From Ottowia flava (GTDB taxonomy: Bacteria > Pseudomonadota > Gammaproteobacteria > Burkholderiales > Burkholderiaceae_C), in assembly GCF_042680565.1 (NCBI RefSeq), contig NZ_JBHUEJ010000016.1, forward strand, positions 62,001 through 126,000: a DNA stretch of 64,000 nucleotides, read 5' to 3'. The notes under the pieces were generated by a model. That model did no database searches. It had not been told where the DNA came from and worked only from the letters and a program-made list of their open reading frames with translations. The position numbers and the translations under genes were made by a program. Below, piece by piece: positions 24,468 through 33,450 of the stretch (position 1 is its first letter; every line of letters starts with the position of its first letter).

Positions 24468-25661
24468 ATGCTGAACTTCGAGATCCTGGGAACCGACGCC
24501 GGCTCCCACGCCCGCCGCGGCCGCCTGACCCTGAACCACGGCGTGGTGCAGACGCCGATCTTCATGCCCGTGGGCACGTACGGTACGGTGAAGGGGGTGA
24601 TGCCGCGCAGCCTGCACGAGATGGGCGCGCAGATCATCCTGGGCAACACCTTCCACCTGTGGATGCGCCCGGGCCTGGACATCATGAAAAGCTTTGGCGG
24701 CCTGCACGGCTTTGAGAAGTGGGACAAGCCCATCCTGACCGACTCAGGCGGCTTTCAGGTCTGGTCGCTGGGCGCCATGCGCAAGATCACCGAAGAAGGT
24801 GTGCACTTCCAAAGCCCGGTGAACGGCGACAAGCTGTTCATGTCGCCCGAAATCAGCATGCAGATCCAGACGATTCTGAATTCGGACATCGTCATGCAGC
24901 TGGACGAGTGCACACCCTACGAGACCAACGGCAAGAAGACCACCGAAGCCGAAGCGCGCAAGTCCATGGAAATGAGCCGCCGCTGGGCCCAGCGCTCCAA
25001 GGACGAGTTCGAGCGCCTGGGCAACCCCAACGCGCTGTTCGGCATTGTGCAAGGCGGCATGTTCACCAACCTGCGCGAAGAGTCGCTGCAGGCGCTGGTC
25101 GAGATGGACTTTCCCGGCTATGCCGTCGGCGGCGTGTCGGTAGGCGAGCCCAAGGACGAGATGCTGGAGATCATGGCCCACACGCCGCATCTTCTGCCCG
25201 CCAACAAGCCCCGCTACCTGATGGGTGTGGGCACGCCCGAAGACTTGGTGCAAGGCGTGGCCGACGGTGTGGACATGTTCGACTGCGTGATGCCGACGCG
25301 CAATGCGCGCAATGGCACTCTCTTCACCCGCTATGGCGATTTGAAGATCCGCAACGCGCGCCACAAGACCGACCACCAGCCCATCGACACCACCTGCACC
25401 TGCTATGCCTGCGCCGGAAGTCCGGGCGGCCCCTCCGGTAGCGGCGGCGTGAGCTGGGACGACGGCGGGCGCAACGGCTTCAGCCGCGCCTACCTGCACC
25501 ACCTGGACCGCTGCGGCGAAATGCTCGGCCCCATGCTGACCACCATCCACAACCTGCACTACTACCTCAACCTGATGCAGGAAGTGCGGGATGCGCTGGA
25601 CGCCGGCCAGTTCAGCCACTTTCGGGCCCGTTTTGCGGCGGACCGCGCGCGGGGTGTCTAA
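24468..25661 (+). CDS. tgt: tRNA-guanine transglycosylase
   Basis: Tgt exchanges guanine-34 of GUN-anticodon tRNAs for preQ1, the step before QueA. The 397-residue product has GTYGTVKGVMPRSL, ILTDSGGFQVWSLG, GIVQGGMFTNLREES, YAVGGVSVGEPKDEM and the zinc site CTCYAC (C310, C312, C315) with TIHNLHYY. It is about 20 residues longer than E. coli Tgt because of a Gly/Ser-rich insert (about residues 316-335) between the CxCxxC and SRAYLHH. GACAAT at 24455-24460, seven bases before the ATG, suggests a leaderless transcript starting inside the end of the LysR gene. Confidence 0.96.
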   Translation: MLNFEILGTDAGSHARRGRLTLNHGVVQTPIFMPVGTYGTVKGVMPRSLHEMGAQIILGNTFHLWMRPGLDIMKSFGGLHGFEKWDKPILTDSGGFQVWSLGAMRKITEEGVHFQSPVNGDKLFMSPEISMQIQTILNSDIVMQLDECTPYETNGKKTTEAEARKSMEMSRRWAQRSKDEFERLGNPNALFGIVQGGMFTNLREESLQALVEMDFPGYAVGGVSVGEPKDEMLEIMAHTPHLLPANKPRYLMGVGTPEDLVQGVADGVDMFDCVMPTRNARNGTLFTRYGDLKIRNARHKTDHQPIDTTCTCYACAGSPGGPSGSGGVSWDDGGRNGFSRAYLHHLDRCGEMLGPMLTTIHNLHYYLNLMQEVRDALDAGQFSHFRARFAADRARGV

Positions 25662-26111
25662 GGCCGCGTTGATCCGCACACCCCTTGCGTGTCCTCGGTC
25701 ATAACCGAACGGGTGCTGCAGTACGCCAACCACCTTAAGCCCAACCCGCTGCCGCCCTCGGCGCCCCTTGCCGGCAGTCGCGCACGAAGCGGCTGGGCGG
25801 GGGCGCCGGCGTTGCCCGCATGCAGGGTGAACGCCGCGCCGTTGTTCGGCCAGCCGTTACCGGGGCCAGCGTGCTGAAGTTCATCGCGTACTTGCACGCC
25901 AAGTAGCTGCCGCGGTTGCCCGACGGCGTCAAAGGCGGCTTGCCGTGATACTTCCCCGAGCTTTGCGCGCGGCGGTTGCTCGCCCAGGCACCGACGCGCA
26001 CGCCAGTTGTCCGCGTGACAGCGGTGGCGTGCACGGCACGCCTGGCCCTTGGCCGACGACGGGGGCGCTCTCCGCCGAACGGTGTCGGCGGCCACAAGGT
26101 CCTGCGCGTTG
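25662..26111. other. Region with no supported gene
   Basis: About 450 bp between tgt and the repeat preceding dacB. GC-rich open frames occur on both strands but none has recognisable motifs or a ribosome-binding site. The minus strand has one 120-codon frame (25735-26097) that I judge chance or gene debris. No promoter for dacB stands out. Confidence 0.5.
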
Positions 26112-26170
26112 CAGAAAATTAAGCCTAATCCAGCGCTGGCCCTACAGCAATCTGCGCAGACAGCTACCAA
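26112..26170 (-). repeat. Dispersed repeat copy immediately upstream of dacB
   Basis: On the minus strand it reads GGTAGCTGTCTGCGCAGATT then GCTGTAGGGCCAGCGCTGG, ending TTAATTTTCTGC. Its core end lies 3 bp before the dacB start codon, so it forms the dacB leader in inverse orientation. Confidence 0.7.
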
Positions 26171-26173
26171 TAA

Positions 26174-28018
26174 ATGAGTAAAAAAAGGCTTTCCACGTTG
26201 CAGCCGCTGCGCCCGCGCCACCGCAGCGCACGCGCAGCCGCCGCACTGGCTGGCGCGCTGGTCTGCGCAGCGCAAGCCCAACCCGCGCCGGCCACCGGTG
26301 AGCACCCGGTCAGCGCCAGCCCAGCAGCCGCCGCCGCGTCGGCGCCAGCCAACGCGAGCACGCCGGTGGGCGGTGCATCCGCGCCCCCGGCGGCCGTCGC
26401 CAGGCCGCCAGACCTGCGCGAGCTGTGGGCCGCCTTCCAGAAGGTGGGCGTCAAGGAATCCGAAGTCGCGCTGCTGGCCCAGCCGCTGGCCGCGGGCAGC
26501 CCGTTGCTGGCGTCGCACAACGAAAAGCTGGCGCTCACGCTGGCGTCGACCACCAAGGTGATCACCACGCTGGCCAGCCTGCAGACGCTGCCCGGCAGCT
26601 TCCGCTGGCGCACGCGCGCGTGGCTGACCGGCACGCCGCAAGATGGGCACTTGGCGGGCGACCTGATCCTGGTGGGCGGCGGTGACGCCACCTTGAACAG
26701 CCAGCGTCTGGTCGCCTGGTTCAAGAGCCTGCACGCGCAGGGCCTGCGCGACGTGCGCGGCCACATCGTGCTGGACCAGCGCCTGTTCCGCCTGAGCGAG
26801 AAAGACCACGCGCGAACCCCATCGCCGACGGACGCCAACCCGCACCACGCCTGGCCGGACGCGTTGGTGGTGGACGACAGCCGCTTCAAGGTGACGCTGC
26901 GCGCAGGCGAAAGCGGGGCGCTGACGGCGCAGTTTGACCCGCCGCTGGGGCAGGTGGACGTGGTCAACCGCCTGAGTGGCGGCGCGCGCTGCGCGGCGCA
27001 GCTGGCGTTGGAACCGGCGGCCACGCCTGCGCCGAAACCATCCGCGCCTCCAGCAAAGGCCCCAGCGCCCGAGGTGACGCCGAGCCCCGTCGTGCCGGTG
27101 GTGTTGCCCGCGCCCGCTGGCAGCCAGCCTGCCGCGGCCACTGCGATTGCGGCGGCAGCGACGGCGTCGGCCACCACACCCGCAGCGCCCCCCACCGCCT
27201 CCGCGTCGGCACCCCAAGCCGTGGCCGCCGCCGCGCCGCAACCGATTCCACCCGTGGCCCGGCTGGTCGTCAGCGGCCAGTGGTCACCGCGCTGCGCCAC
27301 CCCTTTGGCGCTGGAAGCCGTGCCCAGCCGCGCGCTCAGTGCTGCGCTGGTCGCGGGCGCATGGCAGGCCTCCGGCGGCACGCTGGGCGCGCAGGTGGTC
27401 CACCGCGACGGCGCAGCGCCCGCGCCGGCCGCGCGGCGTGCGCGCCAGCCGGCCACGCCCTACCCCGGCAAGCCCTGGGCCACGCTGGAATCGGCACCGC
27501 TGCCCGAGTTGGTGCGCGCCATCAACAAGGACAGCAACAACCTGATGGCGCGCAACCTGCTGCTGTCCATCGCGCCCGGCTTTTCGCCGACCACGTCGAC
27601 CCTGCAACTGGCCAAACAGCGCCTGGGCCAATGGTTCAAGAAAGTCGGTCTGGCGCAAGGCGCGCCGACGGTGGACAACGGGTCTGGCCTGGCGCACAGC
27701 GAACAGGGCAGCGTGTTCAGCATGGTGCAGCTGCTGCAAACCGCGTGGGGCGACCCCAAGGTGCAGAAGGTGTTTTTGGCGTCGTTGCCCGTCGCCGGGG
27801 CCGACGGCACGCTGGCCGGGCGCTTCAAGGGCTCGCCCGCGCAGCGCAACGCCTTTTTGAAGACCGGCACGCTGAACGGCGTGCGCTCGCTGGCCGGTTA
27901 TGTGCGGACCCAGTCGGGGCGCATGGTGGCTGTCAGCATCGTGGTCAACAGCGACAACGCCAGCGCGGCCGTGCCGGTGATGGACCGCTTCATCGAATGG
28001 GTGGTGCGCAACGGGTGA
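26174..28018 (+). CDS. dacB: D-alanyl-D-alanine carboxypeptidase/endopeptidase (PBP4)
   Basis: This periplasmic enzyme trims and cleaves peptidoglycan cross-links. The 614-residue product has a signal peptide (AAAALAGALVCAAQAQ) and the three penicillin-binding motifs: S125-TTK in LASTTKVITTLASL, S454-NN in DSNNLMARNLL and K563-TG in FLKTGTLNGVRSLAGY. It is about 140 residues longer than E. coli PBP4 because of an N-terminal Ala/Pro segment (about 36-78) and a long Ala/Pro-rich insert (about 279-362). The ATG at 26174 follows a repeat and lacks a clear Shine-Dalgarno. A strong terminator follows. Confidence 0.93.
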   Translation: MSKKRLSTLQPLRPRHRSARAAAALAGALVCAAQAQPAPATGEHPVSASPAAAAASAPANASTPVGGASAPPAAVARPPDLRELWAAFQKVGVKESEVALLAQPLAAGSPLLASHNEKLALTLASTTKVITTLASLQTLPGSFRWRTRAWLTGTPQDGHLAGDLILVGGGDATLNSQRLVAWFKSLHAQGLRDVRGHIVLDQRLFRLSEKDHARTPSPTDANPHHAWPDALVVDDSRFKVTLRAGESGALTAQFDPPLGQVDVVNRLSGGARCAAQLALEPAATPAPKPSAPPAKAPAPEVTPSPVVPVVLPAPAGSQPAAATAIAAAATASATTPAAPPTASASAPQAVAAAAPQPIPPVARLVVSGQWSPRCATPLALEAVPSRALSAALVAGAWQASGGTLGAQVVHRDGAAPAPAARRARQPATPYPGKPWATLESAPLPELVRAINKDSNNLMARNLLLSIAPGFSPTTSTLQLAKQRLGQWFKKVGLAQGAPTVDNGSGLAHSEQGSVFSMVQLLQTAWGDPKVQKVFLASLPVAGADGTLAGRFKGSPAQRNAFLKTGTLNGVRSLAGYVRTQSGRMVAVSIVVNSDNASAAVPVMDRFIEWVVRNG

Positions 28019-28038
28019 TGCTTTTGGGCTCGCGCAAA

Positions 28039-28072
28039 ACAAAAAACGGCCGCAAAAGCGGCCGTTTTTTGT
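28039..28072. terminator. Bidirectional intrinsic terminator
   Basis: A perfect 15-bp stem, ACAAAAAACGGCCGC, loop AAAA, then its complement, has A-tract and T-tract on either side. It would end dacB (plus strand) and the small secreted-protein gene (minus strand). Confidence 0.9.
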
Positions 28073-28124
28073 GGCTAAGCGGGTGTCACTCCGGCTGGCG
28101 CTTGCACGCCAACCGGCTCTGACC

Positions 28125-28466
28125 TTACTCGCCAGCAGCGTGCGTCGGGGCCACGCGGTGTTGCTGGGCAACCGTGGAGCCGTCGAACACGCCCGAAGCA
28201 GGCGGGTTGGCAATGGCTTGGGCACGCACTTCAGCGCGGGTCAGGCTGGCGTTGTTTTGAGCAACCGTCTGGCCGTCGAAAACACCCGAAGCGGGGCGCT
28301 GGGCCACAGCTTCGTTGCGCACGCTGTCGCGGGCAACGGTCGACACGGCCTTGGCTTCGTTCAGGAACAGCGGGCCTTCGCCGCTGGCGGGCACTTGGGC
28401 CATGGCGTTGCCGGCGAACAGAGCGGACAGGGCAGCAGCGGCGGCGATGGAAGCGAACTTGGTCAT
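28125..28466 (-). CDS. Small exported protein with duplicated ASGVFDG motif
   Basis: The 113-residue product begins with a clear signal peptide (MTKFASIAAAAALSALFAG, cleavage after NAMA). The mature part has two copies of a 14-residue motif, RPASGVFDGQTVAQ and PPASGVFDGSTVAQ, about 30 residues apart, with LTRAEVRAQA between. The latter is shared by small periplasmic proteins of Burkholderiales (DUF4148-like), but I cannot assign a function. GAGGA eight to ten bases before the ATG at 28466 supports the start. It is convergent with dacB. Confidence 0.75.
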   Translation of the reverse strand: MTKFASIAAAAALSALFAGNAMAQVPASGEGPLFLNEAKAVSTVARDSVRNEAVAQRPASGVFDGQTVAQNNASLTRAEVRAQAIANPPASGVFDGSTVAQQHRVAPTHAAGE

Positions 28467-28839
28467 GATGAATATCCTCAATTAACTGGTCTTCAAAGTG
28501 CCAGCAGACTTTGCTGGCGGTGCTTGTGGCCGGGGCGCTGAGAGAAGCCTTTTTGAGGGGCTTGGCCTTGCGCTGCTGCCATGACCTGTACTTTGCGCCT
28601 AAGGATCGGTTTGAAAAATGACCTGCGAGGCAAGGCACTGTTTCGGGGCTGGAAACAATGGAGGTGGTGCGCCGCCGCGCGCGCGTCACGACGCCCTGAA
28701 GCCTGCGCACTCAAGATTTCATGAGAAATCGGCCTCTGACGATACAGCCGCCTGCGCGAGCAGCTATCTTTTTCGAAGTAATAAAGCTACGCTACTTCGT
28801 CATGCCAGCCCCACCAGACGCCGGTGGCATCATCGCGCC
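28467..28839. other. Divergent intergenic region with a dispersed repeat
   Basis: 373 bp between the small exported protein (minus) and the MscS-like gene (plus). It must hold promoters for both. A hairpin GCCAGC-N7-GCTGGC lies at about 28500-28518 in the leader of the exported-protein gene. A reverse-oriented copy of the dispersed repeat occupies about 28741-28778. Confidence 0.5.
28741..28778 (-). repeat. Dispersed repeat copy upstream of the MscS-like gene
   Basis: On the minus strand it reads AGATAGCTGCTCGCGCAGGC then GGCTGTATCGTC, the first two-thirds of the consensus. The AT-rich far end is missing or unrecognisable. Confidence 0.6.
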
Positions 28840-30291
28840 ATGCTTCGCCTGACGGACTTTTTCCTCGCCCGATCCCTCGCCCCCTGGTCGCGCCTGCGCG
28901 CGCTGGCCTTGCTGGTGGCGACCTGCGCGCTGACACTGCCGGCAGCGGCGCAGGACGTGGTACAGGCGATCACCGCGCTGACGCAAAGCAGCCGCCCATC
29001 GGCCGCCGCGTCCGAAGCGCCGCCGCCGCAGGCCGACCCGAAGCTGGTGCAGCAGGCCGCGCGCGCCACGCAAAAGGACGACGAACGTATCCTCGCGCAG
29101 GTCACGGCGCGGCTGGCCCGAAGCGCGTCGTTTCGCCTCGTCAGCGCGTCGGTGCAGGCGGGCGTGGCCGTCTTGTCCGGCAGCGTGCCGGACAACGAAT
29201 CGCGCCAGTTGGCGGCCAAGGTGGTGGGCGCAGTCGACGGCGTGGTGGCGGTAGAAAACCAGCTCACGCTGGCTGCCGACTTCAACGCGCGCCTGCGCGA
29301 GACCTGGGAGATCTTCAAGGACCGCGTCACCCGCTTCGTCGCCGCCATTCCGCTGATGGGGGTGGCGGTGCTGATCGTCTTCATCGCCAACGGCCTGGGC
29401 GGCTGGCTGTCGCGCCACCTGGGCGTGGTGCGGCTGGACAGCCACAACCCTTTCCTGGGCACGGTGGTGCGCCGCGGTGTGCGCGCCGGCTTTCTGATCG
29501 TCGGGCTGCTGCTGGCGCTCGACCTGCTGGGCGCCACCTCGCTGGTCACGGCGCTGCTGGGCTCGGCCGGCGTGGTCGGCATCGTGCTGGGCTTTGCCTT
29601 CCGCGACATGGCGGAAAACTACCTGTCGGGCATTCTGCTCAGCCTGCGGCGCCCGTTCGAGCCGCGCGACCACGTGCGCATCGACGCGCACGAAGGCCGC
29701 GTGGTGTCGCTGTCCACGCGCAACACCGTGCTGATGACGCTGGATGGCAACGAATTGCTGCTGCCCAACGCCACCGTGTTCAAGGCGGTGATCCTCAACT
29801 TCACGCACAACCCCAAGCGGCGCCTGAGTTTTCAGCTCAGCATCGGCAGCGACAAGGACTTGCAGGCCGCACAGGACCTGGGCGTCGCCACCCTCGCCGC
29901 GATGACCGGCGTGCTGAACGACCCGGGCCCCAGCGCCGCGGTCGACGCGGTCACCAGCGCATCCGTGGCGATCAACTACTACGCCTGGGTCGACCAGCGC
30001 GAGACCGACTTCGGCAAGGCCCGCAGCGAGGCGATCCGCCTGGTCAAGCTGGCGCTGGAACAGGCCGGCATGGGCATCGCCACCACCGTCTACCAGGTGA
30101 AGATGCTGCCGCCCGACGCCGCTTCGCCCGCGCCTGACCCGATACCGGCGCCCGTGCAAGCTGCCGAAGTGGCCAGCGCCCAGGGCGATGTGTCTCCCAG
30201 CACCGAGCTGGAAGACCAGCTGACCCAGGAGCGCGCCCGAAAAGCGGGGCAGGACATGCTCAACACGCCTTCACCTCGCAAGGCAGACTGA
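28840..30291 (+). CDS. MscS-family mechanosensitive channel with BON domain
   Basis: The 483-residue protein has a signal peptide (ALALLVATCALTLPAAAQ), a BON domain (about residues 85-150, SVQAGVAVLSGSVPDNES with VEGVVAVENQL-like spacing), then membrane helices from about 167 and the MscS pore/beta core: LLGSAGVVGIVLGFAFRDMA, ENYLSGILLSLRRPF and DHVRIDAHEGRV. It probably releases solutes on hypo-osmotic shock. The acidic C-terminal tail is low-complexity. The start at 28840 (ATG) gives the signal peptide directly; the upstream open frame is not protein-like. Confidence 0.88.
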   Translation: MLRLTDFFLARSLAPWSRLRALALLVATCALTLPAAAQDVVQAITALTQSSRPSAAASEAPPPQADPKLVQQAARATQKDDERILAQVTARLARSASFRLVSASVQAGVAVLSGSVPDNESRQLAAKVVGAVDGVVAVENQLTLAADFNARLRETWEIFKDRVTRFVAAIPLMGVAVLIVFIANGLGGWLSRHLGVVRLDSHNPFLGTVVRRGVRAGFLIVGLLLALDLLGATSLVTALLGSAGVVGIVLGFAFRDMAENYLSGILLSLRRPFEPRDHVRIDAHEGRVVSLSTRNTVLMTLDGNELLLPNATVFKAVILNFTHNPKRRLSFQLSIGSDKDLQAAQDLGVATLAAMTGVLNDPGPSAAVDAVTSASVAINYYAWVDQRETDFGKARSEAIRLVKLALEQAGMGIATTVYQVKMLPPDAASPAPDPIPAPVQAAEVASAQGDVSPSTELEDQLTQERARKAGQDMLNTPSPRKAD

Positions 30292-30507
30292 GGACGGAGC
30301 ACGGCGCTCGGCGCCGACCTGTTGCGCGCGTGAACCCCACATGCGCAGCTCGCTTCTCGTCGCTGTCACACATGAAACTGGCGGTTTGCGTTCGCCTCCT
30401 GTCAGATACCTCCACCACTTTGTCCTTTGCGCACCCCGCTGGTTTCCCGAATGGCATCTTTCGGGGCGGGTGCTACCGTAGGCGGCAAAAGACGACGAGG
30501 GGCGCAG

Positions 30508-31683
30508 GTGGAATTCGAACTGTTGCGGCGGTTCAGTGCGACGGTGGAATCCATCCACGCTGCGGCACTGCGACCTGAACTCTGGACGCAGGCAATGGCG
30601 TCCATCGCCCACCTGCAGCACGCGCAACGCGCCCTCCTGTTCACGCCTGCCACCGCGCCCCAAGCCGGTGGCTTCGTCATGGCACACGACATCCCTGAAG
30701 CGATGATCGCCGAGTGGGGCACGCGCTATCTGGCGCACGACCTGTGGACCACGGAAGCCCAGCGCATAGGTGCCATCCATGATGGCAACGTCATGCTCGG
30801 CACCCAGCTGGTGCCCGACGAGCAGCTCGTGCGCTCGGTCTTCTACCGAGAGTTTCTTTCCAGGTTGAACATCCGGCGGATGTGCACCAGCGTCGTCTTC
30901 GCCGGCACCGTCGCCAGGCTGCCGATGACGGCCTGCGCCATCTACCGTGGCAGCGAATACGACGATTTCGACGCGTCGCATTGCCACCTGCTGCAACTGA
31001 CCGCGCGCCACCTGTCGCAGGCGTTGGGCGCCATGCTCCAGTTGCGCGACACCGAGTTTCGCCTCGCCACCAGCCTGCAGGGGCTTGACCGCCTTACGGT
31101 CGGCGTGCTCCTGCTCGGCCAACGCGGGGAAGCCCTGTTCGCCAACCGCAGCGCGCTGGCCCTGCTGTCGCGCGGTCGCGGGCTCTCGCTGCGCGCCGGC
31201 CACCCGCTGCAGGACGGCATTGGCTGGCTCCAGGCGGCCGACGACCGTTCACACACGGCGCTCCACGCGGGCATCCGGGCTGCATTGGCCAACGATCCGC
31301 TGCAGCCAACGCACTTCTCGCACGGCCTGCGCATCGCACGCGGCAGCGCCACGGGCGAGCTGGTGGTGCAGATCGTGCCGGTCATCGAGCAGGACCCGGT
31401 GTGGGGCATGCTGCAGCCGGGCGCACTGGTCTTCGTTACCGACGCCGAGCAGACGCCCCGGCTGGACGCGTCCATGCTGCAGCGCCTGTATGGCGTGTCC
31501 GCGGCCGAATGCCGCGTAGCGCAGGAGTTGCTGCACGGCGACACCCTGCAGGACGTGGCGCAGCGCCTGAATCTGGGCGAGAACACGGTGAAATCGCACC
31601 TGCGCCAACTGTTTGCCAAGACAGGCACCCACCGCCAGCCCCAGTTGGTGCGACTGCTGCTCGCCCTGATCCACCAGCCCTGA
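30508..31683 (+). CDS. LuxR-family HTH transcriptional regulator
   Basis: The 391-residue regulator ends in a LuxR-type DNA-binding domain: LYGVSAAECRVAQELLHGDT, then LQDVAQRLNLGENTVKSHLR and LFAKTGTHRQPQLVRLLLAL. The N-terminal 300 residues look like a sensor region (VEFELLRRFSATVESIHAAAL, GVLLLGQRGEALFANRSALAL resembling a PAS core). No ligand is known. I chose the GTG at 30508 because GAGGGGCG lies just upstream and the product then begins where the protein becomes structured; the ATG at 30451 is the alternative. The lipoprotein gene follows on the same strand 114 bp later. Confidence 0.8.
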   Translation: MEFELLRRFSATVESIHAAALRPELWTQAMASIAHLQHAQRALLFTPATAPQAGGFVMAHDIPEAMIAEWGTRYLAHDLWTTEAQRIGAIHDGNVMLGTQLVPDEQLVRSVFYREFLSRLNIRRMCTSVVFAGTVARLPMTACAIYRGSEYDDFDASHCHLLQLTARHLSQALGAMLQLRDTEFRLATSLQGLDRLTVGVLLLGQRGEALFANRSALALLSRGRGLSLRAGHPLQDGIGWLQAADDRSHTALHAGIRAALANDPLQPTHFSHGLRIARGSATGELVVQIVPVIEQDPVWGMLQPGALVFVTDAEQTPRLDASMLQRLYGVSAAECRVAQELLHGDTLQDVAQRLNLGENTVKSHLRQLFAKTGTHRQPQLVRLLLALIHQP

Positions 31684-31797
31684 CGCCGGCCATCTGCGCG
31701 CGGCGGGCGCCCACGCATTCACCCGAACGGGTGATGCGCGGTGAGCATGGCATCGCGATCATCGTGTCATCTTCCATCCAAGACCCCGGAGAACACG

Positions 31798-33372
31798 ATG
31801 TCTGCCTGCACCCTGCCCCTGCGATTCGCCCTGACCAGCGTGTTCATCGCCACTCTGGCCGCCTGCGGCGGGGGCGATGACAGCGACGGGGGCGGCGATA
31901 CGCCCGGCTCGGTCGCGCTGAAAGGAACGGTGGTCATCGATCAGCCAGTGGCCAAGGCGGCCGTCTGCCTGGACTTGAACGCCAACGCCGCCTGTGACGC
32001 AGGCGAACCCACGACCCAGACCGCCGCCGGTGGCACCTACGAGCTCACCGCCACTAGCGAGCAGGTCGGCGCTGGGCCGCTGATCGCCCTGATGACCCCG
32101 GACGTCGGCGCGGCCGCGCCCTACGCGCTGCGTCAGGTGCGTGGCAAAGCGGGCCAGATCAACCCATTGACCACGCTGGTCGCCGCCGGTGTTCAGGCCG
32201 GCATGACCGAATCCTCGGCGCGCGCCAATGCGGCGCTTCAGCTCGGCATAGCCGAAGCCAAGATCGACAACTATCAGGACGACGCGGCGCTGTCTGCCGC
32301 ACGCGTGCAGGACAGCGCCCGCACCATGGCCAGTGTGGTGGCCGCGGCGCTGGCGGCGGGCGCCACGCTGGAAGTGGGCGACCAGACCGCGGCGTCGGAC
32401 GCCCGCCCTGGCGACCTGCTCCAGCTGCGCTTTGGCAGCCCTGCGGACTACTTCCTGCGCACCGCTCAAAACAACGCCAAGGCCGCCGGCCCGGTCAACC
32501 CGACCTACCGCGACGTTCGCACCGGTGCCGACCGCAGCGTGCCGATCACCGAACTTCCCCAACTGTATCCGACGCTTTACCTCACCTCGTCCGGGTGGAA
32601 GCGCTGCACCAGCGAGGATGCGCACATCTCCACACGCGGCAACCCGAACCGCGGTGTCTACTGCAGCGTCAATGCCGCCGTCGCCTACGTGGTGGCCGCG
32701 GACGTGGCGGGCCAGCGCATGGCGGACGTGATCACCACCATGCACGCCGACGCCGCCACCAACACCTTGAACAACGGCCTGAGCACAAAGCCCCTGCTCG
32801 ACGCGGTGGCCGATGCCACCTTCCCCGCCGGTGCCACTTCGCGCCTGCGCACGGGCACCAACCTGAACACCTACTACTTCATCAACGACAGCCGCAACGA
32901 CTTCCGTCCCGCCGCTGAAGCTGCCACACTGGAAGCGCTGATCGACGCCAAGCCCGCCGCCAAGGTGAACTTGGCCACCGCCGCGGGCTCGCTGACACTG
33001 GGCCTGAGCACCGGCGCACAGCGCAATCTGCGCGTCGCCTTCACCGGCACCAACAGCGCCACCAGCGGCACGGTTCAGTTCTACGACTGCGCGCTCAACG
33101 CCGACGCAACCGTCGCCTCCGACTGCAGCGCCACTCAGACCGGCACCTACACCATCGAGACCGTGAACGGCGCGCGCATCATGAGCTTCGCGGGGCACGC
33201 ACCGACCACCGCGTCGGGCCAGATCAACTACTACGGCCAGGTCACCACGGCGAGCGGAGAACGCGTCGCCCGCGTGCGCCAGACCAAGCCGGACCGCGCC
33301 TACGCCGGGTCTGTCTCCAGGCGTCTGAATCCGGAGGCCTGGGCCGCGATGAAGGCACGCCTGGGGGTGTAA
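31798..33372 (+). CDS. Putative lipoprotein of unknown function
   Basis: The 524-residue protein has a lipoprotein signal (TSVFIATLAACGGGDD, lipobox Cys near residue 22) followed by an Asp/Gly linker. The segment AAVCLDLNANAACDAGEPTT resembles a dockerin or carboxypeptidase-regulatory-like (SdrD B-like) loop that could bind calcium. The rest is Ala-rich with no motif I know. GGAG seven bases before the ATG supports the start. It lies downstream of the LuxR-type gene and may be its target. A hairpin at 33421-33444 follows. Confidence 0.72.
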   Translation: MSACTLPLRFALTSVFIATLAACGGGDDSDGGGDTPGSVALKGTVVIDQPVAKAAVCLDLNANAACDAGEPTTQTAAGGTYELTATSEQVGAGPLIALMTPDVGAAAPYALRQVRGKAGQINPLTTLVAAGVQAGMTESSARANAALQLGIAEAKIDNYQDDAALSAARVQDSARTMASVVAAALAAGATLEVGDQTAASDARPGDLLQLRFGSPADYFLRTAQNNAKAAGPVNPTYRDVRTGADRSVPITELPQLYPTLYLTSSGWKRCTSEDAHISTRGNPNRGVYCSVNAAVAYVVAADVAGQRMADVITTMHADAATNTLNNGLSTKPLLDAVADATFPAGATSRLRTGTNLNTYYFINDSRNDFRPAAEAATLEALIDAKPAAKVNLATAAGSLTLGLSTGAQRNLRVAFTGTNSATSGTVQFYDCALNADATVASDCSATQTGTYTIETVNGARIMSFAGHAPTTASGQINYYGQVTTASGERVARVRQTKPDRAYAGSVSRRLNPEAWAAMKARLGV

Positions 33373-33420
33373 GCGACGGTCTGAAGGCGCGCCGCTGCAC
33401 GGGACTGAGAGGACAGTCCC

Positions 33421-33444
33421 CATGGCCCCGACAGCGGGGCCATG
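33421..33444. terminator. Hairpin between convergent genes
   Basis: A perfect 10-bp stem CATGGCCCCG with loop ACAG and its complement lies 48 bp after the lipoprotein gene and 7 bp before the 3' end of the minus-strand zinc-ribbon gene. There is only a short T-run, so termination efficiency is uncertain. Confidence 0.6.
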
Positions 33445-33450
33445 CCCGTT

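Noticed and set aside
25658..27241. Long open frame (527 codons) antisense to dacB.
   Set aside because: It mirrors a high-GC gene with strong PBP4 motifs on the other strand; the translation is Gly/Arg/Ala-rich without motifs.
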